Positions 1 to 9,459 of a DNA stretch of 49,975 nt are shown here, piece by piece. Every line of letters starts with the position of its first letter. Position 1 is the stretch's first letter. The translations under genes and the position numbers were made by a program. This DNA is from Nocardioides gansuensis (GTDB lineage Bacteria; Actinomycetota; Actinomycetes; Propionibacteriales; Nocardioidaceae), in NCBI RefSeq assembly GCF_003076135.1, contig NZ_QDGZ01000014.1, positions 1 to 49,975 of the forward strand. Direction: 5' to 3'. The notes beneath the pieces were generated by a model, which ran no database searches, was not told the origin of the DNA, and was given only the letters and a program-made list of their open reading frames with translations.

Positions 1-1940
1 ACAACATCCGGCTCACAGCCGGCCTCGAGGACCTGGTGCACGAGCGGACCCACGAGCTGGAGCAGCTCAGTCGCCGCCACACGTCCATCCTCGATGGCGC
101 CGGTGAGGGCATCGTCGGCCTTGACCGCTCCGGACTGGTGACATTCGCCAACCCGGCAGCGGCCGCGCTGCTCGGTCGCGCTCCCGACGACCTGGTCGGG
201 CGTTCCTTCCACGAGGTGACCCAGCCCCACGACGCCGATGGCGAGCCCATCGCGGCAGCCCTCGATCCGGTTGCCGTTGCCCTGATGGAAGAGCGGCGCC
301 GCAGCGTTGCCGATGGAACCTACCGGCGAGCCGACGGGTCGGACTTCCACGTCGAGCTGACGGTCGCCCCCGTCCGGGACAGCGTGAACGGGGCCGGCGC
401 GGACGGGGCCAGCATCGACGGGGCCGGCGCGGTCGTCATGTTCCGCGACGTGACCGAGCGCCGCGCGGTCGACCGGATGAAGAACGAGTTCGTCTCGGTG
501 GTCAGCCACGAGCTCCGTACGCCGCTGACCTCGCTGCGGGGCGCGCTGGGCCTGCTGCAGCATGGCCTGCTGCGCGACACGGATCCCAAGGCGCAGCGGA
601 TGGTGCACATCGCGGTGGAGTCGACCGACCGCCTGATCCGGCTGATCAACGACATCCTCGACGTCGAGCGGATCACTGCCGGCAAGCTCGCCCTGCACCG
701 ACAGGCCTGGCCCGCGGAAGACCTGGTGGGCCGCGCCGTGGAGGAGATGCGGGGGCTCGCCTCTCAGGCCGAGGTGCACCTCGAGTTGCGTGCGACCGTC
801 GGAGTCGTCGACGCAGACGCCGACCGCATCGTGCAGACACTGGCGAACCTGCTCTCCAACGCGATCAAGTTCTCCCCGGCAGCAGGCACCGTGCGGGTCA
901 CCGCGCTGGAGCGGGACGACGACGTGCTGTTCGGCGTCAGCGACGAGGGAACCGGCATCCCCCTAGACCAGCAGGAGGCCGTTTTCGGTCGTTTCGCCCA
1001 GGTGGACGCCTCGGACACCCGGGAGAAGGGAGGGTCAGGGCTCGGCCTGGCGATCTGCCGCGGCATCGTCGAGCAGCACGGGGGAGAGATCTGGGTGGAC
1101 AGCCGGCCTGGCCCGGGGGCCACGTTCTGCTTCACGCTTCCCAAGGTGGATGCCTACCCCGGCCCGGAGACGGCCCCGGACCACGACCCTGCGCTCCCGA
1201 CCGTCCTGGTCTGCGAGGACGATGCGCCCACCCGGACCGTGATCAGCGACCTGCTGGGCATGCACGGCTATCGGGTGGTCGGCGCAGCATCGGGCGAGGA
1301 GGCGCTGACCCTGGCGGCCAAGCAGCCGCCGGACGCGGTGCTGATGGACCCATCCCTGCCGTCCATGGACGGCTGGGCCGCCATCGCCGCCCTCCGGGCG
1401 GACCCGCGGACCCGCAACGTGCCGGTGCTCATCGTGAGCGGCCTCCAGCCGGGGGTCGCGCCGGTCGACGTGGACGCGTGGCTGACCAAGCCGCTCGACG
1501 TCACCCGGCTCCTGACCGTGCTTGCCGACACCGTCGGCGACGGCGACGCGCGACGACGTGTCCTGATCGTCGAGGACGACCCGGCACTCACCCAGGTGCT
1601 CACGGCGCTGTTCGCCGAGCACGGCGTGACGGCGGTGCACGTGAACACCGCCCGTGGCGCGCTGAGGGTCAGCCAAGACCTGGCGCCGGACCTGATGCTG
1701 CTGGACCTGCTGCTGCCCGACAGTGACGGGTTCGCGCTGGTCGACTGGCTGCGTGAGGACCCGCGGCTGTGCCGGGTCCCCCTGGTCGTCTACAGCGCAC
1801 TCGAGCTGGACGAGGGCGCCAAGCAGCGACTGCGGCTGGGCCCGACCGAGTTCTTCACCAAGACCAAGACGAACCCTGAGGAGGTCGAGCGCCAGGTGCT
1901 GGAACTGCTCGACGCCGTGGTCGCCGGAGCCACCCGATGA
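1..1940 (+). CDS. hybrid histidine kinase with two receiver domains (5' partial)
   Basis: Sensor kinase cut by the left edge: the frame is open to the first bases, and the linker ending in LVHERTHELEQL is the coiled coil that usually follows a HAMP or sensory segment, so the internal GTG at 36 is probably not the true start. From there the order is PAS domain (about residues 15-130), HisKA with the H-box SHELRTPLTSL, HATPase with N-box NLLSNAIKF, G1 DEGTGIP, F-box and G2 SGLGLAI, then two CheY-like receivers. Receiver 1 has EDD, phospho-Asp in LMDPSLPSMDG and Lys in LTKPLD. Receiver 2 has EDD, LLDLLLPDSDG and a C-terminal FFTKTK. It should autophosphorylate on His and pass phosphate to Asp; the signal is unknown. 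Its stop overlaps the next start (ATGA), so it was co-translated with a response regulator that is now broken. Confidence 0.93.
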   Translation, partial: NIRLTAGLEDLVHERTHELEQLSRRHTSILDGAGEGIVGLDRSGLVTFANPAAAALLGRAPDDLVGRSFHEVTQPHDADGEPIAAALDPVAVALMEERRRSVADGTYRRADGSDFHVELTVAPVRDSVNGAGADGASIDGAGAVVMFRDVTERRAVDRMKNEFVSVVSHELRTPLTSLRGALGLLQHGLLRDTDPKAQRMVHIAVESTDRLIRLINDILDVERITAGKLALHRQAWPAEDLVGRAVEEMRGLASQAEVHLELRATVGVVDADADRIVQTLANLLSNAIKFSPAAGTVRVTALERDDDVLFGVSDEGTGIPLDQQEAVFGRFAQVDASDTREKGGSGLGLAICRGIVEQHGGEIWVDSRPGPGATFCFTLPKVDAYPGPETAPDHDPALPTVLVCEDDAPTRTVISDLLGMHGYRVVGAASGEEALTLAAKQPPDAVLMDPSLPSMDGWAAIAALRADPRTRNVPVLIVSGLQPGVAPVDVDAWLTKPLDVTRLLTVLADTVGDGDARRRVLIVEDDPALTQVLTALFAEHGVTAVHVNTARGALRVSQDLAPDLMLLDLLLPDSDGFALVDWLREDPRLCRVPLVVYSALELDEGAKQRLRLGPTEFFTKTKTNPEEVERQVLELLDAVVAGATR

Positions 1941-2023
1941 CCCGGCGAGCATTGGTCGTCGACGACGACGACATCCGCGAGGTGGCCCAGTACAGCCTGG
2001 AGCTGCTCGGGTGGGACCGGTGA
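1937..2023 (+). pseudogene. response-regulator N-terminal stub
   Basis: An ATG overlapping the kinase stop opens a 28-residue frame beginning MTRRALVVDDDDIREVAQY. This is the beta1-alpha1 part of a receiver domain with its acidic Asp cluster. It stops after LLGWDR, where a receiver would normally run another 90 residues and carry the phospho-acceptor Asp. The stop overlaps the GTG of the following frame. The stub cannot be phosphorylated. It most likely records a deletion that removed most of the cognate regulator. Confidence 0.75.
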
Positions 2024-3033
2024 CCTCGCCACGACCGCGGTCCGAGGCCACCGCGACAGCCCAGGAACGGACGCAGGCAGCCGAACTGGCCTCCCACGGC
2101 GACACCCTGCGTGCCCCGACCAAGGCCGCCGAGGCGGCGCTGTCTCGCGCCAAGGCGGGACGGGCGCACGTGCTCACCGCCGAGGACCAGCCCCACCCCA
2201 GCCGAACCGCCCCGCGCGCCTCGGAAGAGCACCGGCGACCGGTCCCGCCCGTCGAGCCCACCATCCAGGCCTACTACGCGACCCTGGTCGAGCACGAGCG
2301 ACTCGACACGACCTGCCACGGACGTCTGGAACGGGCACGCACCCAGGAGCTGCTCACCCGGACGCTACCCGAGGCGCCCGCGCGGATACTCGACGTCGGC
2401 GGCGGGACCGGCGTGTACGCGGCCTGGTTGGCCGAGGCAGGCTACGCGGTGCACCTGATCGACGTCATCCCGGAGCATGTTGCGGCGGCGCTCAACGACG
2501 GTGCTGCGTTCACCGCAGCCCTCGGTGACGCGCGGCACCTCGACGAGCCCGACGACTCGGCCGAGGCGGTGATGATGCTGGGCCCCCTCTACCACCTGCT
2601 CGACCGCAATGATCGTGTCCAGGCACTGCGTGAAGCGCGCCGAGTGCTCCGTCCCGGCGGCACCCTCGCCGCCGCGGTGATCAGTCGGCATGCCGCGCTC
2701 CTCGCCTACGCGAGCCGTGGCGAGCTCGACCCCGGTCGCCGGGACCTAGCGCTCGCCACCCTCGGCCACGGGCAACACGACCCGCAGCTCGGATTCACCA
2801 CAGCCTTCTTCCACACCCCCGACGAGGCGCTCAGCGAGTTCCGCGTGGCCGGCTTCCACGACGTTCACGTGCGCGCGATCGAGGGCCCGATGTGGACTGC
2901 GGTCAAGACCTGCACCGACCCCACTCACCAGGACGCCTTGGTCGAGAGTGCCCTGATGTGCGCCCGCGCCGTGGAGACCGACCCGGCCATGCTCGCGGCC
3001 AGCGCTCACCTGCTCGCCACCGGTCACGCGTAG
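2020..3033 (+). CDS. class I SAM-dependent methyltransferase with odd N-terminal extension
   Basis: The methyltransferase core begins near residue 80 (VEPTIQAYYATLVEHERLD). It has motif I ILDVGGGTGVYAAWLAEAGY, an acidic residue after the second strand (HLIDVIPEHV), the GDARHLDEPD region and a post-motif LYHLLDR with RVLRPGG. The substrate is unknown. GTG 2020 is the first start after the response-regulator stub, with GTGA overlap, and gives 337 residues. A later start near 2250 would give a normal-length methyltransferase. The extra 75 residues (ERTQAAELASHGDTLRA...AEAALSRAKAG) resemble the coiled-coil linker preceding HisKA in kinases, so the N-terminus may be a leftover of a deleted kinase joined to the methyltransferase. 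Confidence 0.8.
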   Translation: MTSPRPRSEATATAQERTQAAELASHGDTLRAPTKAAEAALSRAKAGRAHVLTAEDQPHPSRTAPRASEEHRRPVPPVEPTIQAYYATLVEHERLDTTCHGRLERARTQELLTRTLPEAPARILDVGGGTGVYAAWLAEAGYAVHLIDVIPEHVAAALNDGAAFTAALGDARHLDEPDDSAEAVMMLGPLYHLLDRNDRVQALREARRVLRPGGTLAAAVISRHAALLAYASRGELDPGRRDLALATLGHGQHDPQLGFTTAFFHTPDEALSEFRVAGFHDVHVRAIEGPMWTAVKTCTDPTHQDALVESALMCARAVETDPAMLAASAHLLATGHA

Positions 3034-3295
3034 CCGACGCCACCAGCCTGCAGTCGAGAACACGGCCTTCTGGTTGCCGTCGACATCGTCAATGGGCTCC
3101 GTGCCGCCCAGAGCCGTCCGCACCCTGGTGAGGTTCACCCGGATGTCGTCCAGTGTCCGTGTGGTGTCCATCCGCGGGCTCCTGTGGGGGTGGGGTGCCG
3201 CTGCTTGCATGTGGCTGCTCAGGACTGGCGTCGTCGTGGGACTCGGGATCACGTCGTGGCGTGGCCGGTCATCGACTCATGAAAGGGTGATTGAG

Positions 3296-5269
3296 TTGTC
3301 CCACGACGACATCGAGAACATCGGTTCCAACACGTCCACCAACCCGCACATCGACCAGATCGTCGCGACCCGGTACTCCCGACGTTCGCTGATGGTGGGC
3401 GGCACGGCCACCGCCGCGGTCCTCTTCTACGGCGGCTCACAGGTGCTCGCATCGGGCGCGGCCGCCTCCGGAGCCGGCCGGCGGGGTCCCCGCATCGGCT
3501 TCACGCCGGTGCCGACAAGCTCGGCCGACGCCCTCACCGTTCCCGAGGAGTACACCGCCCAGGTGCTGATCCCCTGGGGCACGCCGCTCTTCGCCGGCAC
3601 GGAGTGGCAGAAGGACGCCTCCAACACCGCCGCCGACCAGGAGAAGCAGGTCGGCTTCAACCACGACGGCATCTTCTACTACCCGCTCGAGGACGGCGCC
3701 GCGGGCTCCCGGCACGGTCTCCTGGTGCTGAACCATGAGTACACCGACGCGAACCAGATCTACACCGCCGAGCAGGGCTCGGCGATCACCCCCGACGCTG
3801 CAGGTCGGGAGAAGGTCGCCAAGGCCCTCGCCGGCCACGGCGTGACCGTGGTCGAGGTGAGCCAGAACGCCGACGGCACGTGGAGCGAGGTCATCGACTC
3901 GCCGTACAACCGCCGGATCACCGGTGTCACGCCCGTCCAGTTCACCGGCCCGGTCACCCTCGACCACCCGGCGCTGGCGAGTAGGAACGCGCCGATGGGC
4001 ACGCTCAACAACTGCGGCAGCGGCCCGACCCCGTGGGGCACCTACCTCACCTGCGAGGAGAACTGGAACGGCTACTTCGGCACTGCTGACACCACGTGGG
4101 CTCCGACCGCCTCGCAGCGCCGGTACGGCGTGAGCGCCGCCGGGTTCGGCTACTCCTGGCACGTGGCCGAACCACGCTTCGACGTGGCGCTCAACCCCAA
4201 CGAGCTCCACCGGTTCGGCTGGATCGTCGAGATCGACCCGATGGACCCGCACAGCAAGCCGATGAAGCGCACCGCGCTCGGCCGGATCAAGCATGAGAGC
4301 GCCGCCGTCACCGAATCCCGGGGCAAGGCCGTGGTCTACTCCGGCGACGACGAGAACCTCGACTACGCTTACAAGTTCGTCAGCGCCCGGCCGTGGAAGG
4401 AGGCCCGCGCCCGCGGCCTCAGCCCCCTGGACGAGGGCACGCTGTACGTCGCCAAGTTCGAGGCCGACGGCACCGGCACCTGGCTGCCGCTGGTCCACGG
4501 CGTCGGGCCGCTCACCGCAGCCAACGGTTTCGCCGACCAGGCCGACGTGCTGATCCGCACCCGCGAGGCGGCCGACGCGGTCGGCGCCACCCCGATGCAC
4601 CGCCCGGAGTGGATCTCCGTCGACGAGCTCACCAGCGAGGTCTACCTCACCCTGACCAACGGATCCGGCTACACCCAGGGCCGTGGGGCCACCGAGCCGA
4701 ACCCGGCGGTCAACAGCGAACGCAACCCCAACCCCTACGGCCACGTGCTCAAGTGGCGTGAAAAGGACCGCGACCACACCGCTCTTACCTTCGAGTGGGA
4801 CATCTTCGTCCTGGCAGGCGACCCGGTCTACGACGAGAAGGCGAACGGGCTAACAGGCGACAACATCTTCGGCTCGCCCGACGGCATCTGGCTCGACCCC
4901 GACGGCCGGTTGTGGATCCAGACCGACATCTCCAACAGCTCCCAGAACCTCGCCTCGCGCGGCTACGACAACATCGGCAACAACCAGATGCTGGTCGCGA
5001 ACCCCCGCACCCGGGAGATCAGGCGGTTCCTGGTCGGGCCGCGCGGTTGCGAGATCACCGGCGTCCACACCACCCCCGACCAGCGGACGATGTTCGTCAA
5101 CGTCCAGCATCCGGGCGAGTCCACGACCCACTGGAACACCCAGTTCGGCACGCCGAGCACGACCAACCCGCGCACCGTCAGCAACTGGCCGCAGTTCGAC
5201 CCCGCGGGTCGGCCGCGAAGCGCCACCGTCGTGATCCGCCGCAAGGACGGCGGGGTGATCGGCAGCTGA
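3296..5269 (+). CDS. PhoX-family (DUF839) exported phosphatase-like protein
   Basis: About 657 residues. A twin-arginine signal (RYSRRSLMVGGTATAAV, RR at residues 29-30) sends a folded protein across the membrane. The body matches the PhoX/DUF839 family: EVSQNADGTW, NNCGSGPTPWGTYLTCEENW, HESAAVTESRGKAVVYSGDDENLDYAYKFVS, and DGIWLDPDGRLWIQTD. Family members are Ca/Fe-dependent alkaline phosphatases or uncharacterised relatives. I prefer TTG 3296 because GAAAGGG sits 8 bases upstream and the residues that follow (SHDDIENIGSN) match PhoX N-termini. GTG 3287 is the alternative; starts further upstream give implausible sequence. It converges on the metallophosphoesterase. A decayed relative of its middle part lies at 18354-18614. 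Confidence 0.9.
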   Translation: MSHDDIENIGSNTSTNPHIDQIVATRYSRRSLMVGGTATAAVLFYGGSQVLASGAAASGAGRRGPRIGFTPVPTSSADALTVPEEYTAQVLIPWGTPLFAGTEWQKDASNTAADQEKQVGFNHDGIFYYPLEDGAAGSRHGLLVLNHEYTDANQIYTAEQGSAITPDAAGREKVAKALAGHGVTVVEVSQNADGTWSEVIDSPYNRRITGVTPVQFTGPVTLDHPALASRNAPMGTLNNCGSGPTPWGTYLTCEENWNGYFGTADTTWAPTASQRRYGVSAAGFGYSWHVAEPRFDVALNPNELHRFGWIVEIDPMDPHSKPMKRTALGRIKHESAAVTESRGKAVVYSGDDENLDYAYKFVSARPWKEARARGLSPLDEGTLYVAKFEADGTGTWLPLVHGVGPLTAANGFADQADVLIRTREAADAVGATPMHRPEWISVDELTSEVYLTLTNGSGYTQGRGATEPNPAVNSERNPNPYGHVLKWREKDRDHTALTFEWDIFVLAGDPVYDEKANGLTGDNIFGSPDGIWLDPDGRLWIQTDISNSSQNLASRGYDNIGNNQMLVANPRTREIRRFLVGPRGCEITGVHTTPDQRTMFVNVQHPGESTTHWNTQFGTPSTTNPRTVSNWPQFDPAGRPRSATVVIRRKDGGVIGS

Positions 5270-5487
5270 CACCGGCAACCAGGTACGCCGCCGGGTGATG
5301 ACCCGCGCTACCCGGGTTTCGGCTGGCGGGCTGGGCGAGATCCGGTCGATGGCCGAGGCCAGGGCGGCCGCCAGGCGCACCTGCCGACCGAGGTGAGTGC
5401 GGACTGCCCTCGGTCCTGCTGGCTGGACTCCATCCGCTGCGAGGACAAGCAGGGGCATGCGCGGCGCTCCGTGAGGATTGTCGGACG

Positions 5488-5526
5488 TAGCCCCGGGCGT
5501 GGAGGCGGTCTACACGCCCGGGGCTA
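5488..5526. terminator. bidirectional hairpin terminator between convergent genes
   Basis: A perfect 14-bp inverted repeat (TAGCCCCGGGCGTG and its complement) with an 11-base loop lies between the PhoX stop at 5269 and the end of the convergent phosphoesterase at 5558. No clear U-tract follows, as is common in high-GC actinobacteria. The rest of 5270-5557 shows no gene. Confidence 0.75.
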
Positions 5527-5557
5527 TCCGCGCATCGGTCGGGCTGCGCGAGGCCTG

Positions 5558-7342
5558 CTACGGCACGCGGATCTCGAAGCGCTGGGTTGCGATCGAGGTG
5601 CGGCCGTAGGGGTCGACGCTCCGGACGGTGACCATGTGGAGGCCGGGTCCCAGGTGGGGGATCGGAAGGGTCCAGATGTGGGAGGAGGGTTCCGGGTTGA
5701 CCGGACGCTGCGCCCCTGAGAGGTTCTCGCGGAGGGTTCTGATGTAGGTGTCCAGGTTGCCGCCGGGCTGCCCGTTGGTCAGCCCGAACACCGGGGGGTT
5801 GTTCTCCATCGGGACGAACCTGCCGTTGTCGAACCGGGCCTCCACACGGTGACGGGTGCCGCCGTCGAAGACGTTGGCCTCGATCACGGGTCGCTGGGCG
5901 GACTGCCAGTCAGTGGGGGCGAACCAGGGCGCTGGGCTGATGCCGTTGGATCCGCTGGGACCGGACGGGATCCACACGGGGGTGCCGCTGGCGAGTGTGT
6001 GGTTTCCGACTCCGCCGCGCATCGTGACGCGCGACTGGAAGCTCGCGGGGAGGCTGGCCGGCTTGTAGCGCATCCGGTACTCGTTGCCGTCGACGGACAG
6101 GAAGTAGTAGCCGTTGGGGTTGCCGTCGGCCATGTCGGCGGCCTGGACGCCGCGCTCATCTGTCGGACCCGAGTTCCAGCCACCGCCGCGGACCTCGGCG
6201 AGCACCTGGTGATGGAAGGCTTGGGGCCCGTTCCAGACGGCCGGCTCGACGCCCGAGGGAGTCGGACGCTCCTCGCCGGGCTCCAGGTACATCTGCCAGC
6301 TGTTGGAGGTGTCGTGGCCGGAGCTGGAGAAGACGTGCTCGCGGCCGTCCAGGATGTCGAACAGTTGCTGGAGGTTCACGGTGTTCTGCGCCTCGTCGCC
6401 GATCGCCTCGGTCCGCAGCGGGATGTGGGTTGTGATCACGACCAGCTTGTCCGCCGGAACATGGGCGAGGTCGTTGGCGAGCCATTCCAGCCTGCGCTGG
6501 TCGAGGTGGCCGCGGTAGCCGCGGCCCTGACCGAGGTAGTCGATGTTGTCCATGTTGACGAAGTGGACGTCGCCGTACTCGAAGGAGTAGTCGGTGGGGC
6601 CGTAGACGCTCTTGTACGTCTCGGTCGAGTAGGTGTCGTCCGGCACGTCGTAGTTGAGGTCGTGGTTGCCGGGGAGGTTCCACCACGGGATGCCGAGCGT
6701 GGAGACGATCTCGTTGTGCGGCCCGAACAGGTCGAGCGGGTCGTTCACCACGTCCCCAGCGGTGATGCCGAACGATGCGGCGGAGCCGCCGAGCTCCTTG
6801 ATGACGTCGGCACGCATGGCCTCGAGTTCGCCCAGAGTGCGGGTCTGCGGGTCGGCGAAGAGCAGCGCGGTGAAGTCCGTGCCGACCGTGGACTTGTGGA
6901 GCGCGAAGTCCACCGACTCCGGCAGCGGTCCGGTGGGCGCGATCCCGGGATACCGGGTCTCGAGGGGGGAGCCGTTCGGGTAGTGGGTGTAGTAGAACTG
7001 CGGCAGCTGGTGCTCGTCTACGGGGACCGTGTAGCCGGCCGGTTGGGTGACGAAGACGATGGTCTCCTCGTCCACGCCGATGTTGTAGCGGCCGTTCGCG
7101 TCGGTGCTTACGACGTCCCGGCCGTTTGAGACCGACACGTCGGCTACACCGGGCTCGGCCGCGTCCTGGCGACCGTTGCGGTTGCGGTCCTCGAAGACGA
7201 CACCGGTGGCCGTCTGCGCCGAGCCCGTGTCCTCCGCCCAGCTGAGGGTGGGCTCGACGGCGGTCAACGCCGCCAGAGAGACCGCGGTGGCGAGGAGCAC
7301 GGTCGGCGCTCTCCTCGCTCTCGGCCTTGAGATCTCAGTCAT
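5558..7342 (-). CDS. exported calcineurin-like metallophosphoesterase
   Basis: 594 residues. An N-terminal signal segment (APTVLLATAVSLAALTAV) is followed by a Cna-B/SdrD-like MetallophosN domain (VFEDRNRNGRQDAAEPGV, about residues 45-130). The catalytic domain follows: ADPQTR, AGDVVND, PGNHDLN, TTHIPL and the SGHDTSNSW metal-ligand motifs, about 140-400. The C-terminal third fits the MetallophosC domain. The likely role is extracytoplasmic hydrolysis of a phosphodiester or phosphomonoester; the substrate is unknown. Start ATG 7342 has GGAAGG/AGGTGAG upstream. It lies 40 bp downstream of the HupE-like gene on the same strand, so one transcript is likely. GTG/ATG codons further upstream in the frame run into that gap without a better ribosome site. 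Confidence 0.88.
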   Translation of the reverse strand: MTEISRPRARRAPTVLLATAVSLAALTAVEPTLSWAEDTGSAQTATGVVFEDRNRNGRQDAAEPGVADVSVSNGRDVVSTDANGRYNIGVDEETIVFVTQPAGYTVPVDEHQLPQFYYTHYPNGSPLETRYPGIAPTGPLPESVDFALHKSTVGTDFTALLFADPQTRTLGELEAMRADVIKELGGSAASFGITAGDVVNDPLDLFGPHNEIVSTLGIPWWNLPGNHDLNYDVPDDTYSTETYKSVYGPTDYSFEYGDVHFVNMDNIDYLGQGRGYRGHLDQRRLEWLANDLAHVPADKLVVITTHIPLRTEAIGDEAQNTVNLQQLFDILDGREHVFSSSGHDTSNSWQMYLEPGEERPTPSGVEPAVWNGPQAFHHQVLAEVRGGGWNSGPTDERGVQAADMADGNPNGYYFLSVDGNEYRMRYKPASLPASFQSRVTMRGGVGNHTLASGTPVWIPSGPSGSNGISPAPWFAPTDWQSAQRPVIEANVFDGGTRHRVEARFDNGRFVPMENNPPVFGLTNGQPGGNLDTYIRTLRENLSGAQRPVNPEPSSHIWTLPIPHLGPGLHMVTVRSVDPYGRTSIATQRFEIRVP

Positions 7343-7382
7343 CTCTCTCACCTTCCGTGTGGTTCGCGCCGGCGGTCGCCGG

Positions 7383-8480
7383 TCACGTCGACAGGAGCCG
7401 CAGGGAGAACCACGCCAGGCCGACGAGCGCGATCGAGCCGGAGGCAGCCATCCCCAGGTGCCGCGACCAGGCAAACCGGCGCGCGAGGAGCAGCAGCGGG
7501 AACAGTCCTGCGACAACCAGCGCCTGTCCCAACTCGACGCCGAGGTTGAACCCCAGCAGGGGCCAGACCGACAACCACGCGTCCCCCGAGAGCCCGAAGG
7601 CCCCGGCGAAGCCCACCCCATGCAGGAGGCCGAACCCGAACACAGCCAGCAGCCGGAAGCGGGACCGGTCACGATGGACCAGGTTCTGCGCCGCGACGTA
7701 CGCGATGGACAAGGCGATGAGCGGTTCGACGACCGAGGCCGGGACGCTGAGGGTGGAGGTGGCGGCCAGGATCAAGGTCAGACTGTGTGCTGCCGTGAAG
7801 ACCGTGACCACGGCGAGGAACTCCCGGAATGTGCGTGCGCCGATGAGCAGCGCGACGAGGAACAATAGGTGGTCCAGGCCATGGAGGATGTGGTCGAAAC
7901 CGAGGGCGGCGAACCGGTAGACCTGACGGGCCACACTGGCCTCGCCCACGACGAGGTCGCGATGTGCGGAGTCGAAGACGAACCGCCCACCGCCGCCGGC
8001 CAGCTCGTAGTCGACAACGTTGCTGTGCCCGGGGTCGATGTCGCCGACCAGGACCGCGTACCGGATCTCGAACTCCCCGGCTCCGGGGCAGTCGTAGATC
8101 AATGAGATTCGTGCGTAGGGCTCGCCGAACCGCTCCTCCACGCCGGTGTTGGTCAGGTTCCCCGCACAGGCGACCCCGTCTACGAGCACCTGGAGCCGCG
8201 AGTCGACGTACTCTTCGAGGATCGCTCGGTCAGCTCGCAGGACCTCGTCCGCGTCGGCCGGCGCACCGCCCCCGGGTTCGCCGATGCCCGCGACAGCAGC
8301 CAGGGCGGCGAAGTCGACGACCAGCTCGTAGCGCACGTCCTCGCCGTCCTGCCGGACCTTGGAGTACCCGACGGTGTCGAGGGAGTGGGCGGCGGCAGAG
8401 CCGGGTAGCAGGCACAGGACGGCGACGAGCGCGACCGTGCCGACCACCATGAGCTTGTGCGCCCGAGCGCGCGGGGACAT
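7383..8480 (-). CDS. HupE/UreJ-type membrane protein with extracytoplasmic N-terminal domain
   Basis: 365 residues. A signal peptide (LMVVGTVALVAVLCLLPGSAAA) precedes an exported domain of about 150 residues, then roughly six membrane helices. The membrane part carries the family hallmarks HGLDHLLFLVALLIGA and FGFGLLHGVGFAGAF with conserved histidines. HupE/UreJ proteins are linked to nickel or cobalt uptake. This longer family (HupE/UreJ_2) is often found without hydrogenase or urease, as here, so metal transport is inference. ATG 8480 was chosen for the signal peptide; GGAAG lies about 12 bases upstream. It is the first gene of a pair with the metallophosphoesterase and could supply its metal. 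Confidence 0.85.
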   Translation of the reverse strand: MSPRARAHKLMVVGTVALVAVLCLLPGSAAAHSLDTVGYSKVRQDGEDVRYELVVDFAALAAVAGIGEPGGGAPADADEVLRADRAILEEYVDSRLQVLVDGVACAGNLTNTGVEERFGEPYARISLIYDCPGAGEFEIRYAVLVGDIDPGHSNVVDYELAGGGGRFVFDSAHRDLVVGEASVARQVYRFAALGFDHILHGLDHLLFLVALLIGARTFREFLAVVTVFTAAHSLTLILAATSTLSVPASVVEPLIALSIAYVAAQNLVHRDRSRFRLLAVFGFGLLHGVGFAGAFGLSGDAWLSVWPLLGFNLGVELGQALVVAGLFPLLLLARRFAWSRHLGMAASGSIALVGLAWFSLRLLST

Positions 8481-9459
8481 GTGGTAGTTCTTCCGTGGGG
8501 GACGGGATGGGAACGACTCGCCCCAGACTCTTGCGGCGCGCGCAGGCGCTCCACAAGATCGGTTCCGAGTCCCCGCCGAGTGTTCACGCCAGTTGGTCCA
8601 GGGCTTCGGGCACCGTTCATCGGCCGCGCCCGTGATACCGGGTCCTGCGCCACGGGATCGCCGGGAGAACTTCGCCGAGCCAGCCCTTCGCAGTGGACTC
8701 GTCCAGCAACTCACGCAGTCGGCCGAAGTGTTCCGTGCTCGGGCCGGTCGTTCCGATTCTCAGGGCGAGCGCGGTCACGGGGTGGACGCTCGCAGGCGGC
8801 TATTAGACGGTGCACGTGGGACCGTTGTCCGGCGAGACTCGGTCCAGGCCTTCGGCGGCATGCGCTCCATGCCGCTACCCACCCTCCCCGCATGTGGCTC
8901 TGCCGCCTCGTCTTGGGCGTCCCGCTGGGGCTCGGCTTGCCGCGGTTGCTGCTGGCGCGGGGCGAAATACTCGGTCGACTGAGTGGTCCAGGCCGTCCTC
9001 GAGGCCGTCCTCGCCTAGCGTCGGCTGCTTGCCCCACGCTGAGCACAACGAGATTTTGTGGTCAGCGGGTGCCGGTCAGGACCCGACAGCAGTGGGCGGC
9101 GCTCACGAGTGGGGCCACTTCCATGCGTACCAGACGTTCGGCGTGGTTACGGCGATTTCCAGCCTGCCGAACAGCAGGTAGTAGACCAGCTGGAATTGGG
9201 AGAGCACACCCGGCGCGGCTTGGCCCCGCTGGACTACACCCAGAACGCGATCAACAACCGCTGGTCGCGCCGTGCTTCCCTCGACCGGCGCCCGGTGCGC
9301 CCGTATCCGTCCCGAACGGCTGGAACGAGCTCGACGATCCTGAGCTGCGTCCGGACCGGTGACGATCCGGACCGTGCTGGACCGGCTCGAGCGCGCGGCG
9401 ACCCGTCCCGGACCGTGCTCGTGATGGAGCAAAACCCGCCCGAGATCACCTGAGGCGCG
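8481..9459. other. intergenic region without a clear gene
   Basis: Nearly 1 kb with no frame I recognise. Open frames exist on both strands but have poor composition and no family motifs. One stretch (frame reading AHEWGHFHAYQ near 9098-9130) contains an HExxH-like string, but no flanking domain supports a peptidase. A short reverse frame at 8617-8778 is listed separately. The region probably holds decayed sequence plus the promoter of the HupE-phosphoesterase pair. Confidence 0.5.
8617..8778 (-). CDS. possible short or remnant protein (53 aa)
   Basis: A GTG-initiated frame with high GC at third positions reads MTALALRIGTTGPSTEHFG, then a helical stretch RLRELLDESTAKGWLGEVLP. It looks like natural protein sequence, but has no family match that I know and two stops just upstream, so it may be the C-terminal end of a lost gene. 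No convincing ribosome site was seen. Confidence 0.25.
   Translation of the reverse strand: MTALALRIGTTGPSTEHFGRLRELLDESTAKGWLGEVLPAIPWRRTRYHGRGR

Noticed and set aside
2746..3252. Reverse frame opposite the methyltransferase end (MDTTRTLDDIRVNLTRVRTA)
   Set aside because: The start looks protein-like, but the frame runs antisense through conserved methyltransferase sequence, and no family fits.
5849..7129. Forward open frame of 426 codons opposite the metallophosphoesterase
   Set aside because: It mirrors the GC-rich third positions of the real reverse gene; no start signal or domain.
9058..9181. HEWGH-like zinc peptidase motif
   Set aside because: Only five residues match; no third ligand, fold or upstream domain. 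Chance in GC-rich DNA.
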